In this document: piece after piece, positions 6,903-10,019 of the stretch
Layout: each line of letters begins with the position of its first letter
Numbering within the stretch: position 1 is the first letter of the stretch
From: Deltaproteobacteria bacterium
GTDB lineage: Bacteria > Desulfobacterota > Binatia > UBA9968
Direction of reading: 5' to 3'
Length of the DNA stretch: 10,019 bases
NCBI GenBank assembly: GCA_005878685.1
Contig: VBLN01000091.1
Coordinates: 1 to 10,019, forward strand
Notes under the pieces: model-generated
Database searches by the model: none
Told to the model about the DNA's origin: nothing
The model's input: the letters and a program-made list of their open reading frames with translations, nothing else
Made by a program: the position numbers and the translations under genes

Positions 6903-7222
6903 AGACCCCCGTGCCTCAAGAAGAGCAATGCATCGACCGCGTAAAGGGAGTAGGGGCAATTATCTTAGGCGTCTCGGAGAATCGGAACTGGATCGAGCTC
7001 CTCTATGAAGGCGATCTCATGCACACCAAGAAGATCGAACTCCCCTCCGATACTCTGTTCGACATCTTCGTTGAGGAAATCCCCCATAAGAGCACTATCT
7101 ACGAGTATCCGCGCACCTTGATTTATCTCGACGGTCCGTGCGATCTGGAACTCGTCCGGGAGGGAAACAAGGTCATCGTCAGGGGATGCCAGACGAGAGA
7201 GAATGAAAGCTTGAAGAGCTAA
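6899..7222 (+). CDS. Hypothetical 107-residue protein, last gene of the operon
   Basis: Its ATG overlaps the ligase stop as ATGA, with GAGGGAGCGAAGGG just upstream as ribosome site, so it is almost certainly translated with the ligase. I do not recognise a family. The protein is soluble and acidic, with alternating hydrophobic and charged stretches that suggest a small beta-rich fold: GVGAIILGVS (17-26), WIELLYEG (31-38), TLIYLDG (73-79) and KVIVRG (91-96). It has three cysteines (11, 81, 97), not in an obvious metal-binding spacing. Neither signal peptide nor membrane segment is seen. An accessory or regulatory partner of the pathway enzymes is possible from position alone. Its stop shares bases with the stop of the converging ATPase gene. 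Confidence 0.8.
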   Translation: MKTPVPQEEQCIDRVKGVGAIILGVSENRNWIELLYEGDLMHTKKIELPSDTLFDIFVEEIPHKSTIYEYPRTLIYLDGPCDLELVREGNKVIVRGCQTRENESLKS

Positions 7223-8172
7223 CCGGAAGGACCCGGAGTCGCCTCAAGAAACTTCGCAACCGCAGGAAAAAAATCAAAAGCGACGGTCCCCTTTTCGCCG
7301 TCTCTATTCTTGGCGATATGAAGAGTGACGGCCCGGTTAGGTTCCGTTAGCTTTTTTGTCCTTTCCACATCATTCTCCATCACCAAAACTGCGTCCGCGT
7401 TGGCGACTCTTTCGGCCCATTCCCAGGGACTCAAATGATAAGAAGTTCCCTGTTTTCCCAGGTCCGGCCAGGTGGCAATGACCGCGACCTGGTGATTGAC
7501 GGCCAGACCCTGCAGTTGTTCGGCGACTAAAGCCAAGCGAGCATCAAAATATTGGTCCGAAGGAGCCAAGCGTTGGCTATCATCGATGATGACCAGAAGC
7601 TGTCGCGACCCTTTAGTCTCTTGGACTCTTCGAATGTGATCTTTTACTTCCTGAAGGGCCGTCTTCTCGCTGCCTTCAAAAATATAAACGAGATCGAGCC
7701 AGCCCCTCGCGCCCTCTGCGGCCTTTTTGAGCTTCTCCCAGCTCGGAGCCATTTGATCCGCCTCTTTGATCCTGGCTCTCGGCATCCCATACCAGTGAAG
7801 AAGAAAGGCGCTTCCCCTGCGGATCTCTCTATTTTCCAGCCCGCTCAAACGCGCCAGGGTCATGATTCTTAATTCTCTCTTTCGCTCGGTGAAGGTGACG
7901 AAAATAGCCGGGATGGAGTTGCGCTGGACCACCTGATCGCAAAGCTGTTTGGCAAAGGTGGTCTTGCCGCAAGCGGGAGGGCCGATGAGAAGGTAGAGGC
8001 CGGGAGAAATTCCATTGAGGAGGCGGCTCAATGCTGGAAAGCCCGACTCCCAACCGGCGATCTCTTTGACCTCGCTTCCCTTATCAAGCTCGGCGAGAAA
8101 AGAGTCCAGCGCCTCTCCCTCGGAGATAGGTTCTTTCTCCTTAATCATTACCAGCCGACTGACATTACTCAT
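7219..8172 (-). CDS. Stand-alone DnaB-C/RecA-type ATPase
   Basis: A 317-residue P-loop ATPase. Walker A is GPPACGKT (64-71); Walker B is LLVIIDD (192-198), ending in two Asp. After strand 1 the segment FVTFTERKRELRIMTLARLSG (91-111, shown in part by TFTERKRE 93-100) aligns with the SLEMS region of replicative helicase DnaB, with Glu96 as the likely catalytic Glu. The C-terminal AKNRDGEKGTVAFDF (287-301) matches the KxRxGxxG end of DnaB. The N-terminal DnaB domain is absent; instead there is a short charged leader of about 40 residues. It is therefore a DnaB/RadA-like RecA core rather than a full helicase. The start at 8172 has only a weak ribosome site (AGAG). It converges on the operon, with stop codons overlapping in CTAA (7219-7222), so no terminator fits between. 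Role unknown; DNA repair, regulation or a KaiC-like function are possible. Confidence 0.85.
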   Translation of the reverse strand: MSNVSRLVMIKEKEPISEGEALDSFLAELDKGSEVKEIAGWESGFPALSRLLNGISPGLYLLIGPPACGKTTFAKQLCDQVVQRNSIPAIFVTFTERKRELRIMTLARLSGLENREIRRGSAFLLHWYGMPRARIKEADQMAPSWEKLKKAAEGARGWLDLVYIFEGSEKTALQEVKDHIRRVQETKGSRQLLVIIDDSQRLAPSDQYFDARLALVAEQLQGLAVNHQVAVIATWPDLGKQGTSYHLSPWEWAERVANADAVLVMENDVERTKKLTEPNRAVTLHIAKNRDGEKGTVAFDFFPAVAKFLEATPGPSG

Positions 8173-8180
8173 TTTACTCT

Positions 8181-8205
8181 AGTGAAGCAAGGCGGGTTTT
8201 TCACT
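8181..8205. repeat. Short inverted repeat upstream of the ATPase gene
   Basis: AGTGAA (8181-8186) and its exact reverse complement TTCACT (8200-8205) flank 13 bases, starting 9 bases upstream of the ATPase start codon at 8172. It could be an operator or a small hairpin in the leader of that gene. The arms are only 6 bp, so chance is a real possibility. Confidence 0.25.
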
Positions 8206-8224
8206 GAATTGTCGGCGTACCCTA

Positions 8225-8251
8225 TTGACTAGAGACCGGCTTTTGTATTAA
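8225..8251 (+). promoter_or_regulatory. Weak candidate promoter for the molybdo-hydroxylase genes
   Basis: TTGACT at 8225-8230 is followed after 15 bases by TATTAA (8246-8251), or after 24 bases by TTTAAT (8255-8260). The first spacer is slightly short and the second too long, so the assignment is tentative. It lies 60-85 bases before the start codon at 8312, a plausible place. The rest of 8173-8311 shows only the ribosome site and the small inverted repeat listed separately. Confidence 0.3.
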
Positions 8252-8294
8252 CGCTTTAATCGATCATCCCACCTACGTTGCAGCGAAGCATCCG

Positions 8295-8302
8295 AAAGGA
8301 GG
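8295..8302 (+). promoter_or_regulatory. Strong ribosome binding site fixing the start of the 2Fe-2S subunit gene
   Basis: AAAGGAGG ends 9 bases before the ATG at 8312. It is close to the ideal anti-16S complement and fixes this start, which in turn keeps the twin-arginine signal in the product. Confidence 0.8.
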
Positions 8303-8311
8303 CGAGTCGCC

Positions 8312-8926
8312 ATGGAAGAAGAGAAAGGCAAAGGCGTTTCCCGCCGCGACTTCCTAAAAGGTATCGGTGCCGGCTCAGTCGGCGCGGCTGTGATCTCCAC
8401 AGGTCTCTTGGATACGCCAAACGTCGACGCCTATCCGACTGAGGTCGCGGGTCCAGTCCGGGGCAAATCGGCGATCAGCTTGAAGGTCAACGGCAAGAGC
8501 TACCGGCTCGAGGTGGAACACCGGCAGACTCTCGGCGAGCTCTTGCGCGATCAGCTCGGATTGACCGGGACCAAGAACGGCTGCGACCGCGGCGAGTGCG
8601 GCTCCTGCACCGTGATCATTAACGGCCGCAACGTCTACGCCTGCAGCCAGCTTGCGGTTTGGATGAACGGCAAGGAGGTCCTCACCATCGAGGGTTTGGC
8701 CAAGGGAGAGAAGCTCGACCGCCTCCAGGAGGCCTTCATCGAACACGACGGCCCGCAGTGCGGCTTCTGCACCTCCGGCCAGATCATGTCGGGAAAGGCG
8801 CTGTTGATGCGCAACCCCAATCCCACCGAGGCTCAAGTGAGAAGGGCGCTGTCGGGCAATCTCTGCCGCTGCGGCAACTATAACCGCGAGGTCGCAGCTG
8901 TGCTGGCGGCCGCAAAGGCTCGCTAA
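8312..8926 (+). CDS. Xanthine-oxidase-family small subunit, two [2Fe-2S] clusters, Tat-exported
   Basis: A 204-residue electron-transfer subunit of a molybdenum hydroxylase. It carries a twin-arginine signal, SRRDFLKG (10-17), followed by a Gly/Ala-rich hydrophobic stretch to about residue 33, so the folded complex should be exported to the periplasm, as for the PaoABC aldehyde oxidoreductase of E. coli. The plant-type [2Fe-2S] domain has C91, C96, C99 and C111. The helical domain has C150 and C153 (QCGFCTSGQ) and C185 and C187 (NLCRCG), so all eight ligands are present. It transfers electrons from the molybdenum site of the large subunit encoded 11 bases downstream. Without the signal the length (about 160) is normal for the family. 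Gene order small-large without an FAD subunit between them fits the isoquinoline or aldehyde oxidoreductase type, but the substrate is unknown. Confidence 0.95.
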   Translation: MEEEKGKGVSRRDFLKGIGAGSVGAAVISTGLLDTPNVDAYPTEVAGPVRGKSAISLKVNGKSYRLEVEHRQTLGELLRDQLGLTGTKNGCDRGECGSCTVIINGRNVYACSQLAVWMNGKEVLTIEGLAKGEKLDRLQEAFIEHDGPQCGFCTSGQIMSGKALLMRNPNPTEAQVRRALSGNLCRCGNYNREVAAVLAAAKAR

Positions 8927-8937
8927 GGGAGGTGGCT

Positions 8938-10019
8938 ATGGCTAGCAAAGAATTTTCTGTTGTCGGCAAGAAAACCCCTCGCATCGACGCTTATGAGCGG
9001 GTGACGGGACAGGCCCAGTACACCGGAGATATCCAGCTTCCGGACATGCTCTACGCGCGCGTCCTGCGCAGCGCTTACCCGCACGCAAAAGTTATCAGCA
9101 TTGACACTTCTAGGGCCGAGAAATTACCCGGGGTCAAGGCTGTGATCCACTGTCTGAATACTCAAGTCCCGTGGTCAAGCGGCGGGCACACGCACAAGCG
9201 ATACATCTTTAATAATCCGGTTCGCTATGTGGGAGACCCGGTTGCGGCCGTCGCCGCGATCGACCGCTACATCGCCGAAGACGCGCTCGGGCTCATCGAG
9301 GTGAAGTATGAAAAGCTGCCCCACGTCCTGGACGCCAAGGAAGCGCTCAAGCCGGACGCCCCTAAAATCGCCCCTAACGGGAATCTCTCGGTTGGGAGTG
9401 GCAGCTTTAGCGCGCCGATTACGGAGCAGTGGGGCGACGTCGAAAAGGGGTTCAAAGAGGCCGACAGGGTCTTCGACGACACCTACATCAGCAAGCACGT
9501 GAACAACGCGCAGCTCGAGCGCAGGGTGAGCCTGGCCAAGTGGGACGGAGGGAAGCTCACGGTCTGGGCTTCCACTCAAGGCGTCTCTAACGCGCGCGCG
9601 GACATCGCCAAAGATCTCGACCTGCCCCTCAGCAAGGTTCGAGTCGTCTGCAAGTACATGGGCGCCGGTTTCGGCAACAAGAATCAGGCCCAGGACTACG
9701 ATCTCATGACGGCGGTCTTGGCCAAAATCACCGGCCAACCGGTAAAGCTCGAATTCACCCGGGAAGACGACTTCATCGGCATGCACGGCCGCTGGTCCTC
9801 GGAGCAGCATTACAAGATCGGGGTGAAGAAGGACGGAACGATCACGGCGGTTGAGCTGGACGCCATCACGAACATGGGCGCCTACCGCAAGCAGAGCGGC
9901 AACTTGAGCGGCACGGATTTCTACGAGATCCCCAACTTCAAGAAGTTGATCAATCCAGTCCATACGAACACAGTAGTTGCCGCGAATTATCGAGCGCCGG
10001 CTTATCCCCAGTCGGTCTT
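8938..10019 (+). CDS. Xanthine-oxidase-family molybdenum-binding large subunit, N-terminal 360 residues, runs off the right edge
   Basis: An open frame with no stop to the window end. The ATG at 8938 follows a strong AAGGGAGGTGG ribosome site. The start reads MASKEFSVVGKKTPRIDA, and RVTGQAQYTGDI (21-32) is the usual opening of the a/b hammerhead domain. Molybdopterin-domain landmarks follow: WASTQ (210-214, the conserved Gln), MGAGFGNK (241-248) in place of GGGFGxK, TREDDF (274-279) and YRAPAYPQS (351-359) in place of the RGxGxPQ segment. The normally HAPxEP-like stretch reads NNAQLERRV (189-197). The catalytic Glu near the C-terminus lies outside the window. It has no signal of its own and should be exported with the Tat-tagged small subunit. 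It oxidises an aldehyde or N-heterocycle by hydroxylation, but the variant motifs prevent naming the substrate. Confidence 0.94.
   Translation, partial: MASKEFSVVGKKTPRIDAYERVTGQAQYTGDIQLPDMLYARVLRSAYPHAKVISIDTSRAEKLPGVKAVIHCLNTQVPWSSGGHTHKRYIFNNPVRYVGDPVAAVAAIDRYIAEDALGLIEVKYEKLPHVLDAKEALKPDAPKIAPNGNLSVGSGSFSAPITEQWGDVEKGFKEADRVFDDTYISKHVNNAQLERRVSLAKWDGGKLTVWASTQGVSNARADIAKDLDLPLSKVRVVCKYMGAGFGNKNQAQDYDLMTAVLAKITGQPVKLEFTREDDFIGMHGRWSSEQHYKIGVKKDGTITAVELDAITNMGAYRKQSGNLSGTDFYEIPNFKKLINPVHTNTVVAANYRAPAYPQSV

Noticed and set aside
9175..9963. Minus-strand open frame of 262 codons opposite the molybdenum subunit
   Set aside because: The plus strand encodes clear xanthine-oxidase-family motifs through to the window edge with a strong ribosome site; the reverse frame has no family signature.
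1..10019. Mobile element, CRISPR array or RNA gene
   Set aside because: I found no direct-repeat array, transposase or integrase motif, terminal inverted repeats or tRNA-like sequence; nearly all of the window is accounted for by protein genes.

Overview
This is a compact bacterial chromosomal segment with eight complete protein genes and a partial gene at each edge. Coding density is very high, spacing is operon-like, and GC is in the mid-to-upper 50s by eye. A candidate lipoprotein signal and a twin-arginine signal on a molybdo-hydroxylase subunit suggest a Gram-negative cell. The gene mix (divergent SDR, CoA ligase, GlcF/HdrD-type Fe-S protein, periplasmic xanthine-oxidase-family enzyme) resembles uncultivated soil or subsurface lineages such as Binatota, Desulfobacterota, Rokubacteria or NC10. 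That taxonomic guess rests on flavour only and is low confidence. I see no rRNA, tRNA, CRISPR array, insertion sequence or phage gene.

Layout. 1-393 (-): N-terminal part of a short-chain dehydrogenase that runs off the left edge. 450-764 (+): small candidate lipoprotein of unknown function. 765-904: 140-base gap with a perfect TATAAT ten bases before the next start codon. 905-7222 (+): one tight five-gene operon encoding a two-CCG-domain Fe-S protein, a nucleoside-phosphorylase-family protein, an 838-residue multidomain fusion, an AMP-forming acyl-CoA ligase and a 107-residue orphan. Junctions are +3, +5, -25 and -4 bases. 7219-8172 (-): a stand-alone DnaB/RecA-type ATPase, tail to tail with the operon; the two stop codons overlap. 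8173-8311: divergent intergenic region. 8312-10019 (+): small Fe-S subunit (Tat signal) and the start of the large molybdenum subunit of a xanthine-oxidase-family enzyme.

The most interesting part is the operon. Its 838-residue protein joins an MtnA/eIF2B-type aldose-1-phosphate isomerase domain, a second degenerate eIF2B-like Rossmann unit, a class II aldolase domain and a C-terminal SCP2-like lipid-binding domain. With the phosphorylase-family gene just upstream, this gives in order the three reaction types of the known 5'-deoxynucleoside salvage route (DHAP shunt): phosphorolysis, 1-phosphate isomerisation, retro-aldol cleavage. The SCP2-like domain and the adjacent CoA ligase suggest a hydrophobic substrate or product. 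My inference is a salvage or processing pathway for a 5'-modified (perhaps lipid-linked) nucleoside. The domain content is read from motifs; the pathway and substrate are hypotheses.
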